A stretch of 42,702 bases of DNA from an uncultured Bacteroidia bacterium (GCA_903902325.1 CAIUUO010000188.1:1-42702), one strand, 5' to 3'. Positions 33,466 to 42,702 are shown, counted from the first letter of the stretch. Program-made: numbers and translations. The notes: generated by a model not told the origin, from the sequence alone.

Positions 33466-34797
33466 TTATAGCAGATTGTATCCTTCCCGATATTGGTAGT
33501 GCATCATCTTTGTGGCAGCACCATCCTTGTCATCAATGAAAACCTGTTTGATAGGATCCCATTTGATGGTCCGGTGCAGTTGGCAGGCAATGTTGCCCAA
33601 TGTGCATACGGTACAGCTACTGTGTCCGATCTCGACAGGAACGATCGGATCTTTTTGCGCACGGATAGCTTCAATAAAATTCACCTGATGGGGAACATTG
33701 GTCTCATCCGGACCTTTTCTCTCCTCTTTCTTTGCCGGTATTAATTTGGGATCAGAAGAGTTAAAATAACCTCGTGCCACTTCAATCCAACCTTTTGTCC
33801 CCCAGAATTTAACACCCTTCGTTTTCTTTTCATCGAAGGGTTCGGAGGTCATTACCGCTCCGTTGGCATATTTGAAGGTCATGTATTCGGTGCCATCTCC
33901 GATAGGAGAAATTTCGATTGGACCATTTCTGTCCATTCCTAAGCCCCATTGAGCAATATCGAACATGTGGGCACCCCAGTCGGTGGTGAAACCGCCGCCC
34001 ATTTCGGTGTACCAGCGCCATGCCCCCCAGATTTTCTCGTTGACTTCAGGATCTATTGAAATTGGGGGATCTAATTCGTGGTTGAAATGAATTTTTGCGG
34101 TAAGAGAACCCAGCCACAAATCCCAGTTAAGATCTGAAGGAGTTTTTTCTTCCGGAAGATCGTATGGTTTAGGTGGCGCCCCTACGTAGGCATTCACTTT
34201 TTCGATTTTTCCGATGGCACCTGACTGCACCAGTTTAACGGCATTCTGGAAATTTGGCGTAGATCTTTGCATACTGCCTACAGCAAGAATACGTTTGTTC
34301 TCGCGAACACATTTGACAAGTTCCTGGCCTTCTTTAATGGTAAAGGTCAACGGCTTTTCCAGATAGACCTCCTTACCCGCTTTCAATGCTGCAATTGCGA
34401 TTCTGGCATGGGAATGATCCGGAACTGCAATTACAACTGCATTTATGCTTTTGTTTTTTAGCAGATCTTCAAATTTCTCGTAGGTCTCTATTTTTACATT
34501 CTTGCCGCTTTTGGCATTGAACGCGTTAACCCTTTTTTCAAATCTTTTTCGTTTGATGCCATATACATCACATCCTGCGACTATTTCCACGCCGGGAATC
34601 TGCATAAACCCAGTCAACAGGAACATTGATTGCTGTCCCATCCCTATAAATCCCAAACGAACATCTGCAGGTGCGGCGAAAGGATTTATCGGAGAGCTGG
34701 TTACAACACCAGGAAGTATTGCTAATCCTGCGGCACCCATCACCGATGTTCCGAAGAAAGAACGACGGCTTAATTTTTTCTTTTTATTTTCTGACAT
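33466..34797 (-). CDS. Tat-exported Gfo/Idh/MocA-family oxidoreductase
   Basis: A 443-residue protein with a twin-arginine signal (KKLSRRSFFGTSVMGAAGLAIL), so it is exported folded with its cofactor. The Rossmann part starts VRLGFIGMGQQ and has the family motif VYLEKPLTFT (about 145-154), where the Lys is catalytic; the C-terminal sheet domain holds EMGGGFTTDWGAHMFDIAQWGL. Members oxidise or reduce sugars, inositols and amino sugars with NAD(P), and exported members in Bacteroidota often include glycosidases using an NAD-based mechanism. Substrate is unknown. It is single, convergent with korB and divergent from the acyl-CoA dehydrogenase. Confidence 0.88.
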   Translation of the reverse strand: MSENKKKKLSRRSFFGTSVMGAAGLAILPGVVTSSPINPFAAPADVRLGFIGMGQQSMFLLTGFMQIPGVEIVAGCDVYGIKRKRFEKRVNAFNAKSGKNVKIETYEKFEDLLKNKSINAVVIAVPDHSHARIAIAALKAGKEVYLEKPLTFTIKEGQELVKCVRENKRILAVGSMQRSTPNFQNAVKLVQSGAIGKIEKVNAYVGAPPKPYDLPEEKTPSDLNWDLWLGSLTAKIHFNHELDPPISIDPEVNEKIWGAWRWYTEMGGGFTTDWGAHMFDIAQWGLGMDRNGPIEISPIGDGTEYMTFKYANGAVMTSEPFDEKKTKGVKFWGTKGWIEVARGYFNSSDPKLIPAKKEERKGPDETNVPHQVNFIEAIRAQKDPIVPVEIGHSSCTVCTLGNIACQLHRTIKWDPIKQVFIDDKDGAATKMMHYQYREGYNLL

Positions 34798-34926
34798 AGT
34801 TTAAGATATTGATTAGAAATTTTCATTAAAAATAACGATTATTTTGCAACCTATCATGAAATGTAACGTTCAAATAGTAGTCAATTGCAGATTTATGTTG
34901 TTGACATGCTTATTTATAAAACTACT

Positions 34927-36447
34927 ATGATCGTTAACTCCCCATGTCGTCAAAAGGAACCATTTGACCTATTTCTTGAAGATTTTCGAATACGAAGCAA
35001 TCATGCTTATCGCGTGAGGGCAGACATTGACCAGTTGAGCACCAGACGTGGAATGCCACCATTTGTCATGCGTGAAGTGATGTCGGGCAATCCGTTGTCT
35101 GTCAACATACCGGAAGAGTTTGGCGGACGCGGTGGCCACGTGCACGAGATTCTGGCTTTGCTTTCCGTAGCCTCTTACGAATCCCTTGCACTTTCACTAA
35201 CGTTGGGGATCAACTCGGCGTTGTTCCTTCAACCATTGGCCAAGTATGGTTCAGAAGAAGCAAAAAAAAGGGTCTTTGACCGATTTATGACGGCGCAAAA
35301 CATGGGTGGACTGATGATAACGGAGCCTGGCCACGGAAGTGACGCGCTCAATATGCAGACATCATTCTCCTCTTCAGGTGATCTTTATAACATCAAGGGA
35401 ACAAAACATTGGGCTGGTTTGACAGGTTGGGCTGATTTCTGGCTTTTGACCGCCAGGGAGCAGATGAAAAACGGAGATTTAAAGCGTGATATTGATTTTT
35501 TCGTTTGTGATGTGAATCAGGATGGGCAACAGATCGTGGTAGAAGAATTTTTTGACAATCTGGGGCTATACCAAATCCCTTACGGGCGTAATAGGATCAA
35601 TGTGGAAGTACCCCATTTGTACAGGTTGCAGCCACAATCAACAGGCATCAAATTGCTGTTGGATTTGCTGCATCGAAGCCGTTACCAGTTTCCTGGAATG
35701 GCGCATGGTTTTATTCAGCGCATGATGGATGAAGCCTTGACTCATACCAGGGAGCGTTCAGTCTCGGGCAAACGATTGCTTGAGTACGACCAGGTTCAGC
35801 ACCGCTTGGTCGGACTCCAGTCTTCTTTTACAATCGCTTCTGCCATGTGTGCGAACAGCAGCTCGAAAGCGGGCATTGAGAATGATCTTTCCGCAAACGG
35901 ACTCGAGGCTAATGCCATCAAGAGTTATGTCACAGATTTGATGCAGGATGCGGCCCAGTCGCTTGTGCAGATGGTGGGAGCAAAAGCCTACCGTCTCAGC
36001 CACATTGGTGGCAGAGGCATTACCGACAGCAGGCCTTTCCAGATTTTTGAAGGTTCCAACGATATGTTGTATTCCCAGATATCGGATGCCATTGTCAAAC
36101 AAATGAAGCAATTTAAAGAATCCAATCTTTTTGATTATTTGAATACCAATAGTCTTACATCGAAAGCCACAGGTTATCTGAAAGAACTGCTGGATTTCAA
36201 GCTGAATTTTGAGTTGCCTCAGCGAAAAATGGTTGAACTTGGACAGACCATATCCAGGATCATTTCCATGGAAATGGTGATTGACCTGGGTGAAAAGGGA
36301 TTTCGCAATGATTTAATTGATAATACAATTTCAACCCTTAAAAAAGAAATCTCTTCTCTGATAGGTCATTTGAATTTTACAGATCAGGCAAACATAGTTG
36401 AAGATTACCAGGAAAACAGTAACTGGTTTTCGCTGGCAGGGCTATAA
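34927..36447 (+). CDS. Acyl-CoA dehydrogenase-family protein
   Basis: A protein of about 506 residues with the ACAD fold: an N-terminal helical domain (NIPEEFGGRGG), the middle sheet domain with MITEPGHGSDALNMQT and GTKHWAGLTGWADFWLL, and the C-terminal helical domain with GGRGITDSRPFQIFEGSNDMLY, whose Glu matches the catalytic base of the YEGT motif. It should use FAD to form an enoyl-type double bond from an acyl thioester; the substrate is unknown. It is longer than typical 380-residue ACADs because of an extra C-terminal helical segment. Start is uncertain: ATG 34927 is chosen for its A/T-rich leader, with ATG 34906 and TTG 34885 as alternatives. It stands alone, without visible electron-transfer flavoprotein genes. 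Confidence 0.85.
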   Translation: MIVNSPCRQKEPFDLFLEDFRIRSNHAYRVRADIDQLSTRRGMPPFVMREVMSGNPLSVNIPEEFGGRGGHVHEILALLSVASYESLALSLTLGINSALFLQPLAKYGSEEAKKRVFDRFMTAQNMGGLMITEPGHGSDALNMQTSFSSSGDLYNIKGTKHWAGLTGWADFWLLTAREQMKNGDLKRDIDFFVCDVNQDGQQIVVEEFFDNLGLYQIPYGRNRINVEVPHLYRLQPQSTGIKLLLDLLHRSRYQFPGMAHGFIQRMMDEALTHTRERSVSGKRLLEYDQVQHRLVGLQSSFTIASAMCANSSSKAGIENDLSANGLEANAIKSYVTDLMQDAAQSLVQMVGAKAYRLSHIGGRGITDSRPFQIFEGSNDMLYSQISDAIVKQMKQFKESNLFDYLNTNSLTSKATGYLKELLDFKLNFELPQRKMVELGQTISRIISMEMVIDLGEKGFRNDLIDNTISTLKKEISSLIGHLNFTDQANIVEDYQENSNWFSLAGL

Positions 36448-36449
36448 AA

Positions 36450-36484
36450 CGAGGGGGAGACGATGCGAGTGGGCGAGGGGGAGA
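36450..36484. repeat. G-rich direct repeat after the acyl-CoA dehydrogenase stop
   Basis: CGAGGGGGAGA occurs at 36450-36460 and 36474-36484, a 24-bp period, starting 2 nt after the stop codon. It is unlike the A/T-rich surroundings. The rest of the spacer to 36631 holds no gene I can support. Confidence 0.55.
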
Positions 36485-36631
36485 TTGGAACTCCATGAAT
36501 TATATTATCAATTTTCTTGACGAAAATTGCTGGACAATTGAATTTATTATCATAGTTGGTCCAAATGGTAAGATTGTCATTAGCGTCCAACGAGTTCCCA
36601 ATGCACTTGGCACACTATTTATTCCAAAAAG

Positions 36632-36665
36632 AAACCCGGCAGGATTTTGAAAACCTGCCGGGTTT
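36632..36665 (-). terminator. Terminator of the susCD transcript
   Basis: A perfect 12-bp stem (AAACCCGGCAGG at 36632-36643, CCTGCCGGGTTT at 36654-36665) with a 10-nt loop. On the minus strand it is followed by TTTCTTTTT, a good U tract, so it ends the susC-susD transcript. It may also act on the + side. Confidence 0.9.
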
Positions 36666-36695
36666 GTTATTCAAATAACTCAAAGTCAGAATGAA

Positions 36696-38480
36696 TTAAT
36701 AACCTGTATTTTGTTTCAGAACACCTGGTTCAAGATCCATCTGAGTCTGAGGAATAGGCTGATATTTATCCTTTTCGTCAAAAGTTGCACCTTTCATTAC
36801 GTCAGGTCTTTGTCTTAGATCCGCTTTGGCATAATCATTCAGGGTTTTAGCCATAAAACCTGGAGAAGCTTTATCCCAACGTCTCAGATCAAAGAAACGC
36901 ATACCATCCGTGGCAAATTCAAGTCGATTTTCCCACTGTACAGCTTTCATTGCCGTTGCTTTGTCGGCAAATGCTGGATAGAGTCCAACTTTGTAATTGG
37001 CAGCCGGTTTGGTGAAATCTACATACTGTTTCCAGGTATCTCCTGAATTGACAGTGATCGGCAGCTTGGTGATGCTCACTTTGCCCATTACTACTTCATT
37101 ACCGGCCCTTGCACGGATCATGTTGACATATTTGAGGGCTGTTGCCAGATCACCTTCAGAAGCAGCTACTTCAGCTCTCCATAAAAGAACGTGGCTTAAA
37201 CGCAGGTAACGCCAGTTGTTGGCACAGATACCTGTCTGCCATCCGGTGGTAGTGGATAAAGTATTGCGCTCAGATTTGTAGAAGAAAGTTTTCTCTGCAG
37301 TGACATAAGGTCCGCCCCATGATTGGTCGCGAATCCAGTCCATTCCACGGTTGATACCCCAGTCCATATAAGGAAGACCGCGGCGACCCATGGTAAAGTC
37401 GATGCGTGGATCCAGTAAATCGGTAGCCGGAACAAAATCATCAGTAGAAGCAATACCCTCGTCATTCTTCAGGTCCGTATTGTTGAAAGTGTCAAACAGA
37501 GGCAATCCGGTTGGATCAACCTTGAATGCATTGGCGAGATTCTGTTTTGGTTGGTGGAAACCACAGCAGAAGCCCAGTTCAGGGGCGTACGGAGCATTCA
37601 GCCCAATACCCATTTCACCATTCAAAGATTCGTTGATATCATTCACATTCCTTTGAACTTCAAAAATCCCTTCGGAATTGTTATTCGTGGCAATGCGGTA
37701 GTTGTCAAAGAATTTTGGAGCCAACGTGTATTGATTGCTGTTGATGATATTGTCCAGCAGGGGTTTTGCACTTGCATAATCCAGTACTTGCATATAGGCA
37801 CGGGCGGCAAGGGCCATGGCGGCATATTTTGTTGCACGGCCAACCTGTGATTGTTTTGCAGGAAGATTTGCAGCGGCATATGCAAGGTCGTCGGTGATGA
37901 ATTTCAGCACGACACCGGGTGCATTGTCATTGGAAATAGTATTGGCTACATCCATCTTATCCTCTGGGATAATTGGGATTTTGTCGCCAAAAACCAACCA
38001 GGTTTCGAAATAATACAAACCCCTCAGGAAACGCGTTTCAGCTTTTAATTCAGTTGCTGTAGCAGCGGAAAGAGAAGGAGTCTTGGCGATTACATTCAGT
38101 ACCTGGTTGCAGCGGTTTACGCCCATACCAATATTTAACACCCATTTGTCGGCGGGGTAGTTGTTGGTAGTGGAAACTTCCCAACGTTCGATTTCATTGA
38201 TTGGAATCTGGTCACCCACATAAGATCCTTTGGCAGCATCATCGGAAGCGACAGATCCATAGGTCCAGTTGGTGATGGAAGCGCCCCAACTAACAGTCCA
38301 TAAAGCACTTCCTTTGACCATGCTGTAAGCTCCGGTCAACAGGGCATTGACACCCGTTTCACTGTAGAATACATCTTCAGAGGTAGAACCCAGCGGCTTT
38401 TTATCCAGAAATGCATCTGAGCAAGAATAAGATATGGCCATAAAGAAACAGGTAGCCACTATAATTGATAGTTTTTTCAT
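36696..38480 (-). CDS. SusD/RagB-family surface glycan-binding lipoprotein
   Basis: A 594-residue outer-membrane lipoprotein. I start at ATG 38480 (MKKLSIIVATCFFMA), which places a lipobox ending at Cys20 (SYSC); the upstream in-frame ATG would give a long pre-signal tail. The mature part opens with DAFLDKKPLGSTSEDVFY, a typical SusD head, has the helical TPR-like region (for example LKAETRFLRGLYYFETWLVFG) and the RagB/SusD C-terminal region with NRLEFATDGMRFFDLRRW. It forms the lid of the SusC channel and binds the glycan at the surface. It follows susC by 39 nt and is closed by a strong terminator. Confidence 0.93.
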   Translation of the reverse strand: MKKLSIIVATCFFMAISYSCSDAFLDKKPLGSTSEDVFYSETGVNALLTGAYSMVKGSALWTVSWGASITNWTYGSVASDDAAKGSYVGDQIPINEIERWEVSTTNNYPADKWVLNIGMGVNRCNQVLNVIAKTPSLSAATATELKAETRFLRGLYYFETWLVFGDKIPIIPEDKMDVANTISNDNAPGVVLKFITDDLAYAAANLPAKQSQVGRATKYAAMALAARAYMQVLDYASAKPLLDNIINSNQYTLAPKFFDNYRIATNNNSEGIFEVQRNVNDINESLNGEMGIGLNAPYAPELGFCCGFHQPKQNLANAFKVDPTGLPLFDTFNNTDLKNDEGIASTDDFVPATDLLDPRIDFTMGRRGLPYMDWGINRGMDWIRDQSWGGPYVTAEKTFFYKSERNTLSTTTGWQTGICANNWRYLRLSHVLLWRAEVAASEGDLATALKYVNMIRARAGNEVVMGKVSITKLPITVNSGDTWKQYVDFTKPAANYKVGLYPAFADKATAMKAVQWENRLEFATDGMRFFDLRRWDKASPGFMAKTLNDYAKADLRQRPDVMKGATFDEKDKYQPIPQTQMDLEPGVLKQNTGY

Positions 38481-38519
38481 ATCATTCTTTTGTTTAAAGT
38501 TTATAATTTTCATCGTAGA

Positions 38520-41500
38520 TTACAAACCAAGGGTTAAACCAAATGTAATCTGGCGAGGTGTTGGCCATGCTCCTTTGTCAACGCCCATAGACATACCTGA
38601 TGAATCAAGTTCTGGGTCAAGACCTTTGTACTTGGTAATGGTAAACAGGTTGGTAGCCTGTGCATAAATACGGATGCTCTTGACTTTGATTTTATCAAGC
38701 GTTTTCTGCGGTACGGTATAACCCAGTCTCAAAGTTTTCAGTCTGGTGAAGGATCCGTCTTCGAGGAAAGCTGTGGAAGCCTCCTGGGAGTGGGCGGCGC
38801 CGTCAAACATAGGCAGCGGAGCATTGGTATTGGTAGGTGTCCAGGTATTGTAGAGTGCATCTTTGCTGAATCCTCCCAAAAACTGTCCGTAATCAATCCA
38901 ACGACTTACATAGTTGATCATCTTGTTGCCATAACTTCCGTAGAAGAACATGTTCAGGTCGAAGTTTTTATAACCAAGATCGATGTTCAAACCGCCTGTG
39001 AATTTCGGATGAGGATCACCAATGTAGGTGCGGTCTTTATCGAGGGTAATTTTACCGTCGCCATTCAGGTCCCTGTATTTGAAGTGACCAACCGTGGTAT
39101 AGTTGTCAAACTGCGGAGCTGCTGCAGCTTCGGCGGCCGTTTTAATGATTCCGTCAACAATCAAACCGTAAAACATTGGATAGGCCTGTCCGGTGGTTGC
39201 ACGGGTATATTCTACCTGACGCTCTGAATAACCTACTACTTCATTCAGGTTGTTGGATAGAGATACTACTTCATTCTTGTAATGTGACAAGGTTAAAGTG
39301 GCAGCGTAAGTAATCTCGCCGTTCATCAGCGTATTGTGGTAGCTAAGATCAAAATCCAATCCTGTATTCTTCATTTTACCAATGTTGACGTAAGGAGGAG
39401 TTGCGATACCCATTACCTGAGGTACACTTAGGCGATACAACATATCGGAAGTATTTCTCTGCCAAATATTGATGGATGCGGTTAACTTCCTGTCAAACAT
39501 CGAGCCGTTGATCCCCATGTCGAATGTTTGGGTTGTCTCCCAGCTTACATCAGGGTTGCCTTTTGTGGAAGGTTCAAATCCTGCTACTGCAGAACCCGTT
39601 GTTCCGTTCAAATTATAGGCGGCAGTATATCCGTTGGTCCCAAAAGTAGAGTACATGTTGTATTCACCAATCTGGTCATTACCTGAAGTACCCCAACCTG
39701 CACGAATTTTTAACAGATCCAGCCATTTCTTTGAACTGGACATAAATGACTCCTTGCTGATTTCCCATCCTGCAGAAGCAGCCGGGAATACACCGTAACG
39801 ATTGGTAGCACCAAAACGGGAAGAACCATCACGACGAACGGAAGCTTCCACAAAATATTTGCCGGAAAGGTCATAGTTGGCACGGCCAAACTCAGAAAAC
39901 AAGGCCCATGCTGATCCGTTACCATCATTTACTTTGTTGCTCTCGCCTGATGTAAGTTGCATATAATCAGGGGAAAGAGAGAAGTATTGGCTCCGACCGG
40001 CGCTCATCCACTGGTAGTTGTTCGAAACAGCTTCCGTTCCTAAGGTCACATTCAGTTTGTGCTTTTCGTTGAAAGTAGCATTGTAATTGAATACATTGGA
40101 CCAGTTCCACAGAATGTCATAGTTCGAATCAACGGTCAATCCGGGAGTTTTGTTAGGTTCAGCATTCTCGTAGGTGGGTAATGTGTAAGTTTTGGCATTC
40201 CATTGTCCCATGTTGTATCCAAACAGTGATTTAAATGTAAGTCCTTTGTAAAGGGTCAACTCAGCGTAAAGATTACCCATTATACGGAACCATTTGCCTT
40301 CATTGTTCTGTGAATGCGCCAGTCCAGCAACTGGGTTGGCAGCATTACCTGTACCGGGAGCCCTGGTTCCTGCAAAATTGCCCATGATGTCGTACACAGG
40401 AACGATTGGCTGCATACGATAAGCCATGGATATAGGAGAACCTTCCTGGTTGTTGGTAAAATCACCCTTCTGATCAATATAGATAGCCTGGAGTGATTCA
40501 CCTACCTTCAGCCATGTGCTGAATTTTGTATCAGCATTTACGCGGAAGTTGTACCTTTTAAAATCCGTATATTTCAGGAATCCCTGTTGGTCGAGATAAT
40601 TACCTGAAATAGCGAAGGTCGACTTTTTACCTCCTCCTGCAACTGAAAGATCGTACTCCTGAACAATACCGGAACGATAAATTTCATCGTACCAGTTTGT
40701 TCCTGATTTGTTGGCTTTATAAATCTGATAATCAGGATAGTTGTACAGTGCCGGATTGGCGGAAGGATCCCCTTCCTTGGTTCCAGCAGGCAGTACATAG
40801 TCAGGAATCACGGGTGTAGTTCCCTTGCCGTATTGTTGTGAATTGGGTGCATTTCCAAGGTTTTTAGCCATTAACCAAACTGCATCACCATATTGGCTTG
40901 TATTCAGCATGTTATATTGATTGGTAGCTTGAGATACGCCCGTACGCAAGGTAAAAGTGATAGTAGGCTCCTGGTTTTCGCGGCCGTGCTTGGTGGTAAT
41001 CAGGATTACACCGTTTGCACCGCGGCTACCATAAATAGCGGCTGACGAAGCATCTTTCAAAACAGAAATAGATTCAACATCATTTGGGTTCAGGTTATTT
41101 CCCGGACCAACTGGAACTCCGTCAATCACATAAAGTGGATCAGGATTATTGACGGTCCCAATACCGTGGATACGGATGGTTGCATCGGCACCGGGGGTAT
41201 TTGCAGAGGTTACTGTGATACCTGAAACCTGACCCTGCATGCGGCTAACTACACTGGGTGCTGTGGAGACTTTCAATTGCTTGTCGCTCATGGTAGAGAC
41301 AGAGCCTGTGATTTGCTCTTTCAGTCGGGTACCATAACCAACAACTACAACTTCCTCTACACCAATGGTCTCACTCTTCATGGTAACATTGATCACATCA
41401 TTGTCGCCTATCGGTTTTTCTTCCGAAATCATTCCAATGAATGAAAAACTAAGAACTTGCTTGAAATGGTCAGCCACCCTTAGTGTGAACTTACCGTCAG

Positions 41501-41702
41501 CATCTGTAATGGTTCCGTTCGTAGTCCCTTTTACAACTACTGAAACTCCGGGAACTCCGGAACCTGATTCATCAATAACTTTTCCTGATATTGGCTTTTG
41601 GGCAAAAGCCATACCGGTTGACAAAACCATAAGAAAAACCAGAGATAGGAACATCCTGGTCCATTTTCCTTCAGGCAGAAAAATCGCTTTTTTTAGTTTC
41701 AT
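38520..41702 (-). CDS. SusC/RagA-family TonB-dependent outer-membrane transporter
   Basis: A 1060-residue protein with a signal peptide (cut near AFA-Q35), a carboxypeptidase-D-regulatory-like domain (about 37-110, ISGKVIDESGSGVPGVSVVVKG), the TonB-box-like EEVVVVGYG at 116-124, a plug domain (VVSRMQGQVSGITVT to GSRGANGVILITTK) and a 22-strand-type barrel ending RQITFGLTLGL. It imports oligosaccharides captured by SusD using TonB energy. No STN domain is seen at the N-terminus, so direct control of an ECF sigma/anti-sigma pair is unlikely. It is the first gene of the susCD transcript; the GH94 gene lies just upstream in the same direction. Confidence 0.95.
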   Translation of the reverse strand: MKLKKAIFLPEGKWTRMFLSLVFLMVLSTGMAFAQKPISGKVIDESGSGVPGVSVVVKGTTNGTITDADGKFTLRVADHFKQVLSFSFIGMISEEKPIGDNDVINVTMKSETIGVEEVVVVGYGTRLKEQITGSVSTMSDKQLKVSTAPSVVSRMQGQVSGITVTSANTPGADATIRIHGIGTVNNPDPLYVIDGVPVGPGNNLNPNDVESISVLKDASSAAIYGSRGANGVILITTKHGRENQEPTITFTLRTGVSQATNQYNMLNTSQYGDAVWLMAKNLGNAPNSQQYGKGTTPVIPDYVLPAGTKEGDPSANPALYNYPDYQIYKANKSGTNWYDEIYRSGIVQEYDLSVAGGGKKSTFAISGNYLDQQGFLKYTDFKRYNFRVNADTKFSTWLKVGESLQAIYIDQKGDFTNNQEGSPISMAYRMQPIVPVYDIMGNFAGTRAPGTGNAANPVAGLAHSQNNEGKWFRIMGNLYAELTLYKGLTFKSLFGYNMGQWNAKTYTLPTYENAEPNKTPGLTVDSNYDILWNWSNVFNYNATFNEKHKLNVTLGTEAVSNNYQWMSAGRSQYFSLSPDYMQLTSGESNKVNDGNGSAWALFSEFGRANYDLSGKYFVEASVRRDGSSRFGATNRYGVFPAASAGWEISKESFMSSSKKWLDLLKIRAGWGTSGNDQIGEYNMYSTFGTNGYTAAYNLNGTTGSAVAGFEPSTKGNPDVSWETTQTFDMGINGSMFDRKLTASINIWQRNTSDMLYRLSVPQVMGIATPPYVNIGKMKNTGLDFDLSYHNTLMNGEITYAATLTLSHYKNEVVSLSNNLNEVVGYSERQVEYTRATTGQAYPMFYGLIVDGIIKTAAEAAAAPQFDNYTTVGHFKYRDLNGDGKITLDKDRTYIGDPHPKFTGGLNIDLGYKNFDLNMFFYGSYGNKMINYVSRWIDYGQFLGGFSKDALYNTWTPTNTNAPLPMFDGAAHSQEASTAFLEDGSFTRLKTLRLGYTVPQKTLDKIKVKSIRIYAQATNLFTITKYKGLDPELDSSGMSMGVDKGAWPTPRQITFGLTLGL

Positions 41703-42108
41703 AAATTCATAGCATTAAGATTGGTAAATAATATAAGAACGTATTAGATTTTTTTTCGCGTAGATACAAAACAACCCCTGATTACAATATTTCTAGAACT
41801 ACAGCCAATAATTCACGAAAATTCGTAGTCATCTATCCTTTAGATTTGATTTGTGTTGAAAATAGAATTGAAAGTTTAGTTATTGTAAATACACCACTAA
41901 GGTAAAAAACATTTTTTAATAAATACAATGATTTTTTAACATTTTTTTAACATTCATCAAAATAATTTAATTGAAAACAATTTGTTGGAAAATCACTACA
42001 TCCAATAACCATTTTTGCATTATCAGCTAAAGAAAGAGTTAAATAGAACAGAAAATTGCATTTATAATGACTATGGCAATTGCCGGAAATTGTATATACG
42101 AATATGAT
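41703..42108. other. Leader of susC: A/T-rich 406-bp spacer
   Basis: The spacer between the GH94 stop and the susC start is very A/T-rich and probably holds the susC promoter and leader. I find no strict minus-strand TAnnTTTG. A short inverted repeat ACGAA-AA-TTCGT is at 41815-41826, a weak operator candidate. No coding region or RNA gene can be supported. Confidence 0.4.
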
Positions 42109-42702
42109 TTAGCCTAAAATAGCCACAACATTGTGTTCTTTGCCGTCAATGTATAACGGAATCAAATTGGAAGGCACTGTTTTTCCGTCTGCTACAAGTA
42201 TTTTTACCCCCTTCATTTTCCCTGTTGGGTTGAGAACCTTAATGTGGTACGTTGCACCCCTGAAAATACGGGTTACGCTAAATCCATTCCAACCATCCGG
42301 AATACAGGGGTCGATCATCAATCCATCGTAATCGGGACGGATACCTAATATATATTGTGTGATGGCATAGTAATTCCATGAAGCGGTACCGGTTAGCCAT
42401 GAATTTTTTGCTTCACCTGGTTTGAAGGCATCTTTGCCTGCAATCATTTGTGCATAGACATAAGGTTCAGTTTTATGCAGGTCGCTGATTTCCTCAAGAT
42501 AGGAAGGGCAAATTTTCTTGAAATAATCCCATGCACGGTTTCCGTTTCCGGCTACAGTTTCACCAATGATGATCCATGGATTGTTGTGGCAGAAAACTCC
42601 GGCATTTTCCTTGTACCCGGCTGGATAGGTGGAAATTTCTCCATATTCTATGTAATACTTGGTAAAAGCCGGATGGTTTAATACGATGCCTTGTTCACAA
42701 TC
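42109..42702 (-). CDS. GH94 glycoside phosphorylase, C-terminal part
   Basis: The minus-strand frame is open from the stop at 42109 to the window end, giving 197 residues without a start, so the gene continues to the right. The sequence [18 protein letters not shown], then [34 protein letters not shown] and [12 protein letters not shown], is the C-terminal catalytic part of the family formerly called glycosyltransferase 36 (cellobiose, laminaribiose and chitobiose phosphorylases), which cleave beta-linked disaccharides with phosphate to release a sugar 1-phosphate. The specific disaccharide needs the missing N-terminal part. A Met at 42447 is internal, not the start. Next to susCD it suggests use of a beta-glucan or similar glycan. 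Confidence 0.85.
   Translation of the reverse strand, partial: DCEQGIVLNHPAFTKYYIEYGEISTYPAGYKENAGVFCHNNPWIIIGETVAGNGNRAWDYFKKICPSYLEEISDLHKTEPYVYAQMIAGKDAFKPGEAKNSWLTGTASWNYYAITQYILGIRPDYDGLMIDPCIPDGWNGFSVTRIFRGATYHIKVLNPTGKMKGVKILVADGKTVPSNLIPLYIDGKEHNVVAILG

Noticed and set aside
33279-33539. An 86-codon + strand frame with repeated HISCLISHVSYLMS
   Set aside because: It is simply the CTCATAT/CTCATGT heptad array read in frame: 7-bp units cycle through all frames and give a 7-residue repeat. No start context or family match.
38790-39227. A 145-codon + strand frame inside the SusC gene
   Set aside because: Antisense shadow of a well-supported 1060-residue SusC; no family features.
41841-41848. 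TAGATTTG, a + strand -7 box match in the susC leader
   Set aside because: It points away from susC towards the 3' end of the GH94 gene and no + strand gene follows; such 8-mers occur by chance in A/T-rich DNA.
1-42702. tRNA, rRNA, riboswitches and antiphage systems
   Set aside because: I looked for tRNA-like cloverleaf ends, conserved riboswitch cores near the vitamin B6 and envelope genes, and known defence-gene motifs, and saw none I could support. A covariance-model search would be needed to exclude small RNAs.

Overview
The window looks like chromosomal DNA of a Bacteroidota bacterium, probably order Bacteroidales or a close marine/anaerobic relative. Lineage evidence read from the sequence: a SusC/SusD pair, a two-subunit KorA/KorB 2-oxoacid:ferredoxin oxidoreductase, the gene order pdxJ / CBS protein / nadK / outer-membrane protein / uppS / bamA / two OmpH genes / murI, A-rich start regions, and many upstream motifs fitting the Bacteroidota -7 box TAnnTTTG. 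The exact genus cannot be read from the sequence alone.

Layout. (1) 1-120 is the outer end of an IS21-like insertion element (TGGTCA every 24 bp) that interrupts the first gene. (2) 121-11771 is a tandem array of five large FtsX/MacB-type ABC permeases. The first has lost its N-terminal part to the insertion and the others are intact; no ATPase is in view. (3) 11959-17090 holds single metabolic genes: a secreted PQQ-like beta-propeller, a fructose-6-phosphate aldolase-like transaldolase, a secreted esterase, an SDR oxidoreductase and a two-domain VOC protein. (4) 17391-19045, minus strand, holds an alpha/beta hydrolase and pdxJ. (5) 19117-27091 is the envelope/housekeeping cluster: CBS protein, nadK, an outer-membrane protein, uppS, bamA, two OmpH/Skp chaperones and murI. 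(6) 27180-30160, minus strand, is a sugar-kinase-like phosphotransferase, a nucleotidyltransferase and a gamma-carbonic-anhydrase-like protein. (7) 30217-33077 is korAB, divergent from (6). (8) 33466-36447 is a Tat-exported Gfo/Idh/MocA oxidoreductase and an acyl-CoA dehydrogenase. (9) 36696-42702, minus strand, is a glycan-use locus: SusD, SusC and the C-terminal part of a GH94 phosphorylase that runs off the window.

The most unusual feature is not a gene. Many spacers carry short tandem arrays with a 7-bp unit (8 bp in one case), usually as a pair in inverted orientation, with a different unit sequence in each spacer. The arrays begin at gene ends with striking precision. The stop codons of the esterase, pdxJ and the gamma-carbonic-anhydrase-like gene lie inside a heptad array, and the kinase stop lies inside a REP-like palindrome; korB, the VOC gene, two permeases and the acyl-CoA dehydrogenase have repeats starting 0-12 bp after the stop. 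In three co-directional pairs (pdxJ/hydrolase, nucleotidyltransferase/kinase, gamma-CA/nucleotidyltransferase) the two inverted arrays run from the upstream stop to just before the downstream start. The mRNA could therefore fold into one long hairpin that loops out the spacer and brings stop and start close together. I regard this as the best candidate for an undescribed system here, but its function is inference.
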